In this document: one piece after another, positions 32,411 to 41,095 of the stretch
Layout of the letters: every line of letters begins with the position of its first letter
How positions within the stretch are numbered: the first letter of the stretch is position 1
NCBI RefSeq assembly: GCF_003001675.1
Contig: NZ_PVYW01000029.1
Location: forward strand, 1 to 64,000
Source of the DNA: Cohnella sp. SGD-V74
GTDB taxonomy: Bacteria > Bacillota > Bacilli > Paenibacillales > Paenibacillaceae
Reading direction: 5' to 3'
DNA length: 64,000 nucleotides
Position numbers and translations under genes: made by a program
The notes under the pieces: generated by a model
Database searches by the model: none
The model's input: the letters and a program-made list of their open reading frames with translations, nothing else
Told to the model about the DNA's origin: nothing

Positions 32411-34159
32411 ATGAACCTTGCAAAACAGATGTTTAAGAACAATAGAGTTGTCATTCTAGGGGTATCAGGATTACTTGTCTTACTGATTGTAGCCGGTTTG
32501 TTATGGCAGGCCGAACAAGAGTCAGAGGATTTCGAGGCAATCATTCAAGAGATAGCGGTTGTCACACTTAAGGATAATCCCGAGGTACTGCTGTATTTGG
32601 GCGTGGAAGAAGCGGATGGGATCCGATGGGACCCCACTAAGCTTACCGACCTATCGGATGCCGATTACAAACAAAGAAACGATAATCTCACAGATTTATT
32701 GAGAAAGTTGAATGCATACGATGCTGCCAAGCTCTCCCCGGAAGACAAGCTTACCTATGATATCGTCAAATGGGAGCTGGGTGCAGAATTGCAGTTGAAT
32801 CCATATTCGGATCTGAACACGGATGAATATCTCTTACTTTCCAATTTCCCGCCGTACTTCGCGAACAACTATCCGATTCGCAACTACGAAGATGCAACCA
32901 ATTACAATCAGGCTCTGATCGGGTTCTCAAATAAAATGGCACACTTCATCGATAGAATCCAAGAGAGAAAGCGGAAAGGGATTATCCCTCCTTACGAAAC
33001 TCTGAGGCAAATGCTTGCGAACTATGAGAGTTTGCGAAACACGAAGCCGGAACAAACGATTTTGTACACTTTATATGCAGAGAAATTAGCGAACCTGCAA
33101 CTCGATTCGTCCAAGGAAGAAGAGTTAAAGAGAGCGCTGCTACAAACCATAGTCGATCATATATTAACTTCCTATGGCAAGCTTGCAGATTTGATCAAAA
33201 ACGATCTTATGAAGCAAGCATCCGGAAGTCAAGGGATTTGGAGTCAACCGGGCGGCAGCGAGTATTATTCCGCAAGGCTTAGAGCGGCCACGGGAACGGA
33301 CCTCGACCCTCTGGAAGTTCACGAGCTCGCCAAGCGCAAAGTAGAAGAGATTGTGAAGGAGATCAGAAGCCAGACTTCGGAGCAAACGCAGGATACCGCT
33401 GCCGCGAATTCGCTTCTGAGCGGAGAGGAGCTGCTGCAAGCCGTTAGCGGACACCCGGGTAAAATAATGCCCAGCTTGTCCGATTGGTTCGACGATGAGC
33501 TGATTACGGACAACCCGGTAGATGTACGATCGTATCCGGTTCCGTTCTCGGGGGCGGGCGCGTTCTATATTCCCCTATCCGTGGACGGCTCTCGAGACGG
33601 GAGATTTTTTCTGCCGCTCGACAACGCGATTCCCGCGTCGCTGGCCCATCTCCTGGCGGTGCATGAAGGGGTTCCCGGACATCATCTTCAAATTTCAATC
33701 CAATATGATTCGCCCACAATTCCGTTGGTTCGTAAAGCAAACCTGCTACCCGGGTTCGTAGAGGGATGGGCGGTCTATGCGGAAACGTTGTGCGCAGACA
33801 GCGGTTTGCTTGATCCGGTCACGGTACAAAGCCACCTGCTCAATTCGTACCTCGGCGCCGTGGTCGACACGGGGATTAACGGGCTGAAATGGACAAGGGA
33901 ACAGGCAAACGAAAATATAACAAGCCTCATCGGGACCGGCAGCGACGACTTGATCGACAGCGTCATTGCTTTCCCCGGACTTCTGTCGAGCTATGCGATC
34001 GGATACGACCAATTTCAATCTTTTCGAGAGAAAGCCGAAGATGAGCTTCAAGATCGTTTCGATCTTAAAGCCTTTCATTCTGTTCTTCTTCGTAACGGAA
34101 CCATGCCATTTCCGATACTGGAGCAGCAAGTAAATCAATACATCGAATCCGTTAATTAA
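32411..34159 (+). CDS. Membrane-anchored DUF885 metallopeptidase-like protein
   Basis: A 582-residue protein. Residues 10-32 form a membrane anchor (NRVVILGVSGLLVLLIVAGLL), placing the rest outside. DUF885 proteins are zinc-metallopeptidase-like; the HExxH-related motif is seen as VHEGVPGHHLQ near residue 420, with a downstream FVEGWAVYAE segment that supplies the third ligand in this family. AAGGGGG precedes the ATG. It lies between the response regulator and the kinase genes, so it may be a target of that system or take part in sensing. Substrate unknown. Confidence 0.85.
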   Translation: MNLAKQMFKNNRVVILGVSGLLVLLIVAGLLWQAEQESEDFEAIIQEIAVVTLKDNPEVLLYLGVEEADGIRWDPTKLTDLSDADYKQRNDNLTDLLRKLNAYDAAKLSPEDKLTYDIVKWELGAELQLNPYSDLNTDEYLLLSNFPPYFANNYPIRNYEDATNYNQALIGFSNKMAHFIDRIQERKRKGIIPPYETLRQMLANYESLRNTKPEQTILYTLYAEKLANLQLDSSKEEELKRALLQTIVDHILTSYGKLADLIKNDLMKQASGSQGIWSQPGGSEYYSARLRAATGTDLDPLEVHELAKRKVEEIVKEIRSQTSEQTQDTAAANSLLSGEELLQAVSGHPGKIMPSLSDWFDDELITDNPVDVRSYPVPFSGAGAFYIPLSVDGSRDGRFFLPLDNAIPASLAHLLAVHEGVPGHHLQISIQYDSPTIPLVRKANLLPGFVEGWAVYAETLCADSGLLDPVTVQSHLLNSYLGAVVDTGINGLKWTREQANENITSLIGTGSDDLIDSVIAFPGLLSSYAIGYDQFQSFREKAEDELQDRFDLKAFHSVLLRNGTMPFPILEQQVNQYIESVN

Positions 34160-34180
34160 AAAAGGAGAGCTAACCCCAGT

Positions 34181-35449
34181 ATGATCAAACGTACGCTAGT
34201 ACAAATGACGGTATGGAACAGTACGGTCGTATTTTGCTTGTTCGTCATGCTGGGGGGAGCGTTATACGGGCTGGCGCGTTATCAGATTTATTCGGACATT
34301 GACCGTCTGCTGGTGTTCCACATTGATAATATGCGACAAATCACCTTGAGTACCGGAGAGCAAATCGTTAACGTCGATTCGCAAGAACCGGAACGTTTTA
34401 TCTTGGATTATTGGTGGGATTCCAACGATGTTTTGGTTAAAAGCGTATACTACGAGAGAACATTCTGGGAGCTTAGTTCGATTCTCCGGGAAAAACAGAG
34501 CCACATGGGGCCCGAGTCCATCCGAATGGGGGAGAAAACCTATCGCTTTGTTAGCAGGCCTTATCAAGGGAACTTGCCGGAAGCCGAGAAGCGGTCGAGC
34601 TTACCCTTGAAAACAGTTCAGCTCATGACGGAAATTACGGCCGAGGTGTACTACTTAAATCGGTTATTATGGAGCATCGGGATCGGAATAGGTGTCGGCG
34701 CGTTCTTGTCGGTCATCGCGGGTTACGCATTGGCCAGAAGGGCGCTCGTTCCGATTCAGAAAGCTTGGGACAAGCAGCAGCAATTCATCGCAGATGCCTC
34801 TCACGAGTTAAGGAGCCCGCTTTCCGTCGTTCAAGGGCAGATGCAATTATTGCTGCGCCACCCCGATCATACCATCGAGGAAGAGAGCGTTCCAATCTCG
34901 GCCGTTCTGAAGGAAACCCAAAGAATGAGCAACATGGTTGGCGGGCTGCTTCTGTTGGCAAGGGGGGATTCGCATGAGGAGGTTATCTCGTGCAAGCCTG
35001 TGCGAGTTGACGGGATCGTTAAAGAGATGGCCAAAAATATGGAGCCGATCATGGATTACAAGCAACTGCGGTTGCAGGCCCATATTGAAGATACAGAACT
35101 TCTCATCGCCGGAGATGAGGAACGACTTATGCAGCTGTTCATGATTATAATAGACAATGCCATTAAATTTACGCAGGAGCGTGGACAAATCGATCTTGCC
35201 TGCGTTAGGCAAGGGAAATCGGTTCTGGTAACCGTCAAGGATGATGGAGCGGGAATTTCGGAACGCGATTTGCCGCTCGTATTTAATCGCTTTTATAAGG
35301 GAGATACCGCTAGAGATAGAAAGGATCATGGAGCAGGCTTGGGGCTGTCGATCGCACGCTGGATCGTCGATCAGCATCACGGTTCTATCCATATTAGCAG
35401 CGTGGCGGAACGCGGCACTACCGTTACGATTCGTTTTCCTCTTCTATAG
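34181..35449 (+). CDS. Sensor histidine kinase
   Basis: A 422-residue kinase: membrane helix (about 12-32), an extracytoplasmic sensor of about 125 residues, a second helix (SIGIGIGVGAFLSVIAGYALA), HisKA with phospho-His in FIADASHELRSPL, and HATPase (IIDNAIKFTQERG, VKDDGAGIS, GAGLGLSIARWIV). It pairs with the OmpR-type regulator two genes upstream. Twenty-one bases separate it from the peptidase gene. Confidence 0.9.
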   Translation: MIKRTLVQMTVWNSTVVFCLFVMLGGALYGLARYQIYSDIDRLLVFHIDNMRQITLSTGEQIVNVDSQEPERFILDYWWDSNDVLVKSVYYERTFWELSSILREKQSHMGPESIRMGEKTYRFVSRPYQGNLPEAEKRSSLPLKTVQLMTEITAEVYYLNRLLWSIGIGIGVGAFLSVIAGYALARRALVPIQKAWDKQQQFIADASHELRSPLSVVQGQMQLLLRHPDHTIEEESVPISAVLKETQRMSNMVGGLLLLARGDSHEEVISCKPVRVDGIVKEMAKNMEPIMDYKQLRLQAHIEDTELLIAGDEERLMQLFMIIIDNAIKFTQERGQIDLACVRQGKSVLVTVKDDGAGISERDLPLVFNRFYKGDTARDRKDHGAGLGLSIARWIVDQHHGSIHISSVAERGTTVTIRFPLL

Positions 35450-35466
35450 GACTTGTCTCCTTCTGG

Positions 35467-35624
35467 TTGCACGTATATTCGTGCGTAGTATAATAAAACT
35501 ATAGAAGGAGCCGTGCTGCTAACACGACTCCTCCTGGCACAGTAGCCGCTTCAAAGGCGGTCGGCTTCAGGAAAAACGGATATGGAAATAGACCGTGTTC
35601 CTTGCTATCGGGGCGGTCTATTTT
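35467..35624 (+). ncRNA. Orphan copy of the type I antitoxin RNA
   Basis: Promoter TTGCAC (35467-35472), 16-base spacer, TATAAT (35489-35494). The transcribed part closely matches 31253-31383: AGAAGGAGCCGTG, CACGACTCC, GCCGCTTCAAAGGCGGTCGG, and a terminator AAATAGACCG...CGGTCTATTTT. No holin-like reading frame faces it, so the toxin half is absent. It may act in trans on the toxin mRNA, or be a decaying duplicate. Confidence 0.75.
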
Positions 35625-35627
35625 CGT

Positions 35628-35655
35628 GCGCGCACACCCAACGGGGGATGCGCGC
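35628..35655. terminator. GCGCGCA hairpin with T-run
   Basis: GCGCGCA pairs with TGCGCGC across 14 bases, followed by TTTT on the + side and preceded by AAAA on the - side reading. It lies downstream of the leftward solute-binding-protein gene and could terminate either strand. Confidence 0.6.
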
Positions 35656-35701
35656 TTTTCGCTCAAAGCAAACTATTGCAGCCCTCAAACATGCTTTGTC
35701 T

Positions 35702-37048
35702 CTATTTCTGTCTTGAGCGATCCGGCAGGAGCTTCGAGCCTGCTTCCTGAATCGCCGCGATGGCGTCATCGAGCGACTTGCGGCCCCCGATCATCGCGCC
35801 TGTCTCGTCGTCGATGATCCGCTGCAGTTCGTTTTTCTCCTTGATGCCGAGCGAAAACTCCGATTGCTGCGGCATTGGCCGCAGCCGGTAGAATACCTCA
35901 TAGAGCGGATCCTTCGCCAACCTTCCATTTACCTGCACGGGCAGGCCGAATTCCGATTCGGCATACACTCCGCCCATTTTCTCCGACATGACTGTCTCGA
36001 TGATCTTCCAGGCCTCGTAGGAATGCCCCGACTTGGCCGGAATTGCAAACATGGAGTCCGTCTGGACTTCGCCGCCCCGACTCGGGTCCCGTGCCTGAAC
36101 CGGTCCAGGCAGCACGCCCCACTCGAACTCTATTTTCTGCCGCTTCAGCTGCGTTATGTAATACTCGTCTGCAATCCTAAGCGCCGCCTTGCCTTGAGCG
36201 AACAAGTCACGCTGACGCACCTCGTCCTGACTAATAATGCTGCCCTTGCCCTTGAAAGGTTCGGCATTGAACGTACCGTGCTCATAGGCGGCTATGACCT
36301 TGGAGATAAGGGCACGCCACGCTTGACTGTCGAACGTAAGACGGTTGGCAACTTTGTCGTACATCTCAATTCCTTCGGTCCGAGCGATAAGGGACATGAG
36401 ATCGAACGGCTTGGTCAGCGATGGGATATTTAAGCCGATGACACTGTCTTCGCCCCCTGGCTGGTCTACGAATAACCCGGCCAACCGCAGAATCTCGTCC
36501 CAGGTCATATCCTGAGCCGGGAGCGGCACGCCGTAGCGTTTGAACAGCGTTTTATTGTAGTACACCGCCGAGGCGTGAAAGAGAGGCGAAAGCCCATACA
36601 GCTTGCCTTCCTCATTGTTCCGTACTTTGTCGAGCATCCCCTCGTACAGCGTGCCGAGGTCGAATCTGTTCAACGACGCCATGTTCTCAAGATCGCGCAG
36701 CAATCCCGCATCCGCTGCGTATCGGTATTGCTGGGTATACAGGATAACGAGGTCCGGATTTTTGGTCTCGAACATTTCTTTGAGTGCGACTCCGATATCG
36801 AGATTTGTGTTGTAATAAATCGGATCGTCCATCGGTACGATCTTGAATATCGTATTCGGATATACGGACTGTAAGGCGCTGCGGTAGAAAGCATCAAAGG
36901 TCATCTGATTGACGCATGCAATCGTCAGCTCGGTTGGTTCTGGCGGAGGTTTAGACTTGCCGGTGCAACCGCTGGACACCGCCAGCATGCAAACCGCCAG
37001 CCCGATAGCAAGGATGCGCCCGCGCGCTCTTAATACCGCCGCCCTCAT
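35702..37048 (-). CDS. Extracellular solute-binding lipoprotein
   Basis: A 448-residue family-1-like solute-binding protein. The leader ends in lipobox VSSGC (Cys28), then a Pro-rich linker. Two-lobed binding-protein features: NPDLVILYTQQYRYAADAGLLRDL, LYGLSPLFHASAVYYNKTLF, AQDMTWDEILRLAG. No permease or ATPase gene is adjacent; instead it ends the sigma/anti-sigma operon, overlapping the upstream gene by four bases. This suggests a role in signalling rather than uptake (inference). Confidence 0.85.
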   Translation of the reverse strand: MRAAVLRARGRILAIGLAVCMLAVSSGCTGKSKPPPEPTELTIACVNQMTFDAFYRSALQSVYPNTIFKIVPMDDPIYYNTNLDIGVALKEMFETKNPDLVILYTQQYRYAADAGLLRDLENMASLNRFDLGTLYEGMLDKVRNNEEGKLYGLSPLFHASAVYYNKTLFKRYGVPLPAQDMTWDEILRLAGLFVDQPGGEDSVIGLNIPSLTKPFDLMSLIARTEGIEMYDKVANRLTFDSQAWRALISKVIAAYEHGTFNAEPFKGKGSIISQDEVRQRDLFAQGKAALRIADEYYITQLKRQKIEFEWGVLPGPVQARDPSRGGEVQTDSMFAIPAKSGHSYEAWKIIETVMSEKMGGVYAESEFGLPVQVNGRLAKDPLYEVFYRLRPMPQQSEFSLGIKEKNELQRIIDDETGAMIGGRKSLDDAIAAIQEAGSKLLPDRSRQK

Positions 37049-38553
37049 TCGCTCGCCTCCAAGACACCGATGATCGCAGCCTGTTCCGCTTCCGCCTGCA
37101 GCCGGGCCAACGCTTCGTCAACCGTCGACTGTCCGGCCACCAAATCCCGAACCGCTTCGTTCGCTTTCGCGGACAGCACGCTCATCACTCGGTTGTACGC
37201 GGGCAGTTGACTGCGCTTGGCTTGCTGCAGCACGGCGGACACGTCCAGCTCGGACTCGTAGTAGCGGCCGATTGGAGAGCTTTCTCCCAGCTTCGTGTCC
37301 GGCACCGCCGCGAGCAGCATTTGCGGCCCTCCCGTCTCGACGGCCTTATTCGATCGTTCCTTGCTTGCAAGAAAATGGATAAATTTCATCGCCTGCGATG
37401 GGTTGGCAGACTTGGCGTTAATGGCATAGACCGTACCGTTAGTCAGCGAGCTAATTTTGCCCGGCGCAGCAGGCGCGCTCAGCGGAATCGTATCCCACTC
37501 GTCCAGCAGCAAGCCTTGCTGGATTGCCTCGTTCATGACATACCATGAAAGGTACGGCTGCAGCGTCATGGCGGAGCGGCCGTTATAGAACGCATTGCCG
37601 GCTATCGCCGCCTTCAACGGATCGGACTCTTCGGAATTATCCGGCAGCTTATCGCCGATCCAGCCTTGGCGAAGACCTTCCGATACTTGACTCCAGATTG
37701 CCTTCCAGGAGGCGCTGTCTACTTGCGGATGACCCTCCCCATCCACAATCGATAGTCCTTGGGACTGGCCAATGTCAAAGATCATTCGAAACGGATCGGG
37801 AGCAGACCCATACGAGAAACCATACACCGGCTTGCCCCGGTCGCTAGCGCCTTCGAACCGCGCGGCTAAGCGGACAATGTCGTCCCAAGTCGCACCTTTC
37901 TCGGGGAGAGACACACCGTTGCTCCGGAACAGCGACCGGTTATAGATCAGCATGTTCATATCGAGATCATCGATAATGCCGTACATCTGCCCATTACCCG
38001 CTTCCTTGATCAGATCGACCGCGGACGGGTAGAGTGCCTGGAGATCCAACTTTTCCCGTTTAATCAGATCATCAAGCGGAACGAGCACGCCGTCCGCGGC
38101 GAGGTCGTCAACAAATGCGAGCGGAACTCGGAGAATGTCCGCGTTGGATTCGCTCACCCATTTCTTGTATGAGGCCAAGTCTTGCTTCTCTTCGTACTCA
38201 TCGCTCGGTATGGCAACCTCAAACGACGCTTTCGGGTGATCGATCATATACGTAAAGCCAAACCGGGCCATAAAGCTCATTTTGTCCCCATACTGCACGG
38301 TCAGCCGAAATTCTTGCTCATCCGTTTCCTTCGCACCAGGGCTCGGAAAGAACGCCTGGCGGTAATCCCCGGTCACCCAGACGACGGCCGCTAATAGCGT
38401 GAAAACCGCCGCGATCGCGATGCCTCGCATGGGGCTTCTGCGTTTGCCGCTCAACCGTATCCTCTCCTTAATTTGCTTCATGGACTTCGGGGAGAAGCCG
38501 CCGCTGCCGAGTGGAAGCTCCTCGAGGTGTTTCTCCCATTGGGAATGATTCAT
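37045..38553 (-). CDS. Anti-sigma-like membrane protein with a full solute-binding domain
   Basis: A 502-residue protein. Residues 1-43 are cytoplasmic and basic (HSQWEKHLEELP, SMKQIKERIRLSGKRR), like the sigma-binding part of short anti-sigma factors. One helix follows (GIAIAAVFTLLAAVVWV), then about 430 residues of family-1 solute-binding fold (ADILRVPLAFVDDLAADGVLVPLDDL, GIIDDLDMNMLIYNRSLF, ATWDDIVRLAARF). There is no signal-peptidase II site. It overlaps the ECF sigma gene and the SBP lipoprotein gene by ATGA at both ends. I infer a membrane anti-sigma factor whose sensor is a substrate-binding protein; binding of the sigma factor is not shown by sequence alone. Confidence 0.8.
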   Translation of the reverse strand: MNHSQWEKHLEELPLGSGGFSPKSMKQIKERIRLSGKRRSPMRGIAIAAVFTLLAAVVWVTGDYRQAFFPSPGAKETDEQEFRLTVQYGDKMSFMARFGFTYMIDHPKASFEVAIPSDEYEEKQDLASYKKWVSESNADILRVPLAFVDDLAADGVLVPLDDLIKREKLDLQALYPSAVDLIKEAGNGQMYGIIDDLDMNMLIYNRSLFRSNGVSLPEKGATWDDIVRLAARFEGASDRGKPVYGFSYGSAPDPFRMIFDIGQSQGLSIVDGEGHPQVDSASWKAIWSQVSEGLRQGWIGDKLPDNSEESDPLKAAIAGNAFYNGRSAMTLQPYLSWYVMNEAIQQGLLLDEWDTIPLSAPAAPGKISSLTNGTVYAINAKSANPSQAMKFIHFLASKERSNKAVETGGPQMLLAAVPDTKLGESSPIGRYYESELDVSAVLQQAKRSQLPAYNRVMSVLSAKANEAVRDLVAGQSTVDEALARLQAEAEQAAIIGVLEASE

Positions 38554-39113
38554 GGACGCTTTCCTCCCTCGAAAGCCGCAGGCTTGCCCAGCTTGCGACT
38601 AATAGCGGCCCGTGCGCGGAAAATGCGCGACTTGACCGTCCCTTCGCTAACCTGCAACAATTCTGCGATCTCTTTATGCGCGAGATGGTGATGCACGTAC
38701 AGCAGCAGCGTCTCACGCAGCTTTCGCGGCAAGCTCAGCACGGCATTCCACACTTCGCGTTGCTCGAGCGACACGAACCATTGCTTCTCCGCGGAAGGAT
38801 GGAATAGGCTCGTCTCGTACTCCTCCCAGACCAGTTGGACCCGGCGGAACCATGCCGATCTGAAGTAATCCCGAGTCGTGTTGCGGGCAATTGTGAGCAG
38901 CCATGCCTTCATTGTCATCTCGCCTCGGAACGAATAGATCGCATGGTAGGCTTTTATGAACGTTTCCTGAGCGATATCCTCGGCCAGTTCCCGGCGACGC
39001 GTCAAGCAGTAAGCGTAGTTCCACACATCCTTGCCGAACGTCATCATCAGTTCGTCGAGCAGGGCATTGCGGTCGATCCCTTCGTCCATTTGCTTGATAT
39101 ACTCGTAATCCAC
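38550..39113 (-). CDS. ECF RNA polymerase sigma factor
   Basis: A 187-residue ECF factor: region 2 RELAEDIAQETFIKAYHAIYSF and AWLLTIARNTTRDYFR, region 4 HKEIAELLQVSEGTVKSRIFRAR. A GTG at 39113, eight bases after GGAGG, is preferred to the ATG at 39134. A likely self-recognised promoter, GGAAC-N16-CGTT, lies directly upstream. Its stop overlaps the start of the anti-sigma/SBP fusion, so both products are made in balance. Confidence 0.92.
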   Translation of the reverse strand: MDYEYIKQMDEGIDRNALLDELMMTFGKDVWNYAYCLTRRRELAEDIAQETFIKAYHAIYSFRGEMTMKAWLLTIARNTTRDYFRSAWFRRVQLVWEEYETSLFHPSAEKQWFVSLEQREVWNAVLSLPRKLRETLLLYVHHHLAHKEIAELLQVSEGTVKSRIFRARAAISRKLGKPAAFEGGKRP

Positions 39114-39137
39114 TCCGGCAACCTCCTCTGACAAAAC

Positions 39138-39162
39138 AACGAACGTGACGCCTCAAAGTTCC
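39138..39162 (-). promoter_or_regulatory. ECF-type promoter GGAAC-N16-CGTT
   Basis: Leftward: GGAAC (39158-39162) and CGTT (39138-39141), with 16 bases between. It sits 25 bases before the sigma gene start, consistent with autoregulation by an ECF factor. Confidence 0.65.
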
Positions 39163-39180
39163 CTTTTTTTCAACCGCACA

Positions 39181-39266
39181 TAAAAAAGCCTAGGGCGTGT
39201 ATGCATACTCCGAGGATAGCAGATATGGCCGAATTTTCGTTCCATGCAAGGAACTTTTGTGAAGGC
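39181..39266 (+). mobile_element. Insertion-sequence end fragment
   Basis: Begins with CTAGGGCGTGTATGCATAC (39190-39208), which is also half of the palindrome at 59047-59072. The following about 60 bases have no similarity to the SDR gene that they interrupt. No transposase frame is present. The element appears to have deleted the 5' end of the SDR gene when it inserted. Confidence 0.55.
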
Positions 39267-39890
39267 GTACGTGAGATTGAGCGGGACGGAGGGAGGGCAT
39301 TTACGCTAGGGGGTGAACTTGGCATTGCAAATGATGTACCGGCTTTATATGAAGCATTGGATGAAACATTATTGAAACACACAGGAGACAATCGTTTCGA
39401 TATTCTTGTAAATAACGCTGGAGTCGGCCTATCCGCATCCATAGAAGAAACTACGGAAGAAGCCTTTAACGAAATCACGAGCATTAATGTAAAAGCGCCG
39501 TTCTTTCTGATTCAACAGGCTCTTCCGCGTCTGCGAGACGAAGGCCGAATTATTAATCTGTCCTCTGCTGTAACAAGAATCTCTCTGCCCGGCATTGCGG
39601 CGTACAGTATGACCAAGGGAGCAATGAATACACTCACGCTGGCGCTATCTAACCAACTCGGCCCTCGCGGGATTACCATCAATGCTATACAACCCGGATT
39701 CGTCGCCACGGACATAAATGCCGCAATGCTGCAAGATCCTTCTGGTCAAAAATTCGGTGCTGATTATTCGATCTTCGGAAGATGGGGAGAACCGCTAGAT
39801 ATCGCTGATATCGCAGCATTTCTAGCCTCTCCGGAAAGCCGCTGGATCACTGGTCAATGCATCGACGCAAGCGGAGGATCGCATCTGTAA
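39267..39890 (+). pseudogene. 5'-truncated short-chain dehydrogenase
   Basis: SDR similarity starts abruptly at VREIERDGGRAFTLGGELG and continues through DILVNNAGVG, SSAVTRISLPGIAAYSMTKGA (Ser/Tyr/Lys catalytic set intact), PGFVATDIN and the C-terminal ITGQCIDASGG. The N-terminal TGxxxGIG cofactor-binding unit, about 45 residues, is missing; the open frame extends leftward only into IS-derived sequence (from 39201). Without the nucleotide-binding glycine motif it should be inactive. Confidence 0.75.
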
Positions 39891-39965
39891 TCTTCACTAT
39901 GACAAAGGGACTGAACCGATGGCAGATCATTTCTGCTGAGGGGGCAGTCCCTTTCTTAGATAGGG

Positions 39966-40787
39966 TTAGCTTCGAGCATCGTTCCATGCTTCGAAATATT
40001 CATCAACAGTTTGATAGCGCTCGCTCCTTTCACTATTAACAGCTTTTAGTGCTGTATAATAGAGCTTTTCGCCAGCTCGCCACTTTTCGAAAGAACGATC
40101 ATTCCCTCCTCCAAATAGCTGAAACGCAGTCGCCCCCATAAGAAAGACATTTGATCTTTCATCAATTTCTGCACCTAATTGAAATTCTTCAGGTGACATG
40201 TACCGGCTGGATCCCCACATTCTTCCCAGTGTATTTATTACCGGTTTTTTGCTGTAAAATTCGATATCACAGATCATAGTTCGTTTTGAAGCGAAATTAT
40301 GCATAATACAACCATCATAAAAATCTATAGCGATATATCCACGTTGGTTAGTATGCAGATGAAATAAAAGTATATCATTGTAAATCTTTAATTTGACTAT
40401 TAGCGGCAACGCAATAAATTTATCGAAAGCACCATACTGCTTGCCCATGCATTCGCCTTCAAACCACTCAAAAACGGTAAGGTAACCTTCTTTGATTTCC
40501 TTATGCTCAATGATTTCGATAAGATTGGGATGACGTAAATCCTCGTAGATCGATACGGTCGATTTAAGTCGTTGTATGGCTGCATCAACATTGATATTAC
40601 TATTTATCGTGGATGCTCCCGCTACCTTCAAAAAGAACTTTTCACTTCCGTTTTGAACACCGAAGCCTATATACCCTGAATCCTGCTTGTCGAATACAGC
40701 AAAGACCTGACCATAGTCGGACAAAAAATCAAAAACAAAATCTTCTTTCAACTCAAATACTATACCATCGATTCGTTTCGTTAACAT
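39966..40787 (-). CDS. Protein-kinase-like protein with atypical catalytic loop
   Basis: A 273-residue eukaryotic-like-kinase-fold protein. VAIK-type lysine in KFFLKVAGA; hinge LTVFEWFEGE; catalytic-loop equivalent YIAIDFYDGCIMHNF in place of HRDxKxxN; DFG equivalent CDIEF; APE-like GSSRYMSPEE. The catalytic Asp is retained, but the usual HRD His and following Lys are not. Such proteins occur singly in Bacillota and may be small-molecule kinases. The gene is more AT-rich than its neighbours and lies at the left border of the accessory region, suggesting transfer. Confidence 0.7.
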   Translation of the reverse strand: MLTKRIDGIVFELKEDFVFDFLSDYGQVFAVFDKQDSGYIGFGVQNGSEKFFLKVAGASTINSNINVDAAIQRLKSTVSIYEDLRHPNLIEIIEHKEIKEGYLTVFEWFEGECMGKQYGAFDKFIALPLIVKLKIYNDILLFHLHTNQRGYIAIDFYDGCIMHNFASKRTMICDIEFYSKKPVINTLGRMWGSSRYMSPEEFQLGAEIDERSNVFLMGATAFQLFGGGNDRSFEKWRAGEKLYYTALKAVNSERSERYQTVDEYFEAWNDARS

Positions 40788-40922
40788 GTTTCGCTCCTTG
40801 TAGATCTATAGATCGGGATGATCAATCAAGATAAGCATACAACAGCATTCTGTTCCGACTTCCCCGTTATAGTGGGCTCCGGATCTCTTGCAATCTTGGG
40901 TGGGGCATGGTTTTCCTTCGGA

Positions 40923-41029
40923 AAGTAAAAACCCACCCCAAGGTTAGCCAAAGGTGGGTTTCATCCGTCATTAACTTGAAGGGATACCCCATCCAAGCCA
41001 ATTGTATAGGCCGAGTGTTCGCGCACTCT
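40923..41029 (-). repeat. Dispersed repeat, copy 2
   Basis: About 107 bp matching 20438-20546, with stem AAACCCACC/GGTGGGTTT at 40929-40961 and the CGAGTG-TTCG-type hairpin at its other end. It lies in the 433-base gap between the kinase-like gene and the imine-reductase-like gene; no further coding sequence was recognised in this gap. Confidence 0.65.
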
Positions 41030-41095
41030 GTCTTTCTAATGTCATTGTAACCCATGGAGCTTAGGTTCAACAACACAGATTCCCCTAACCCACTT

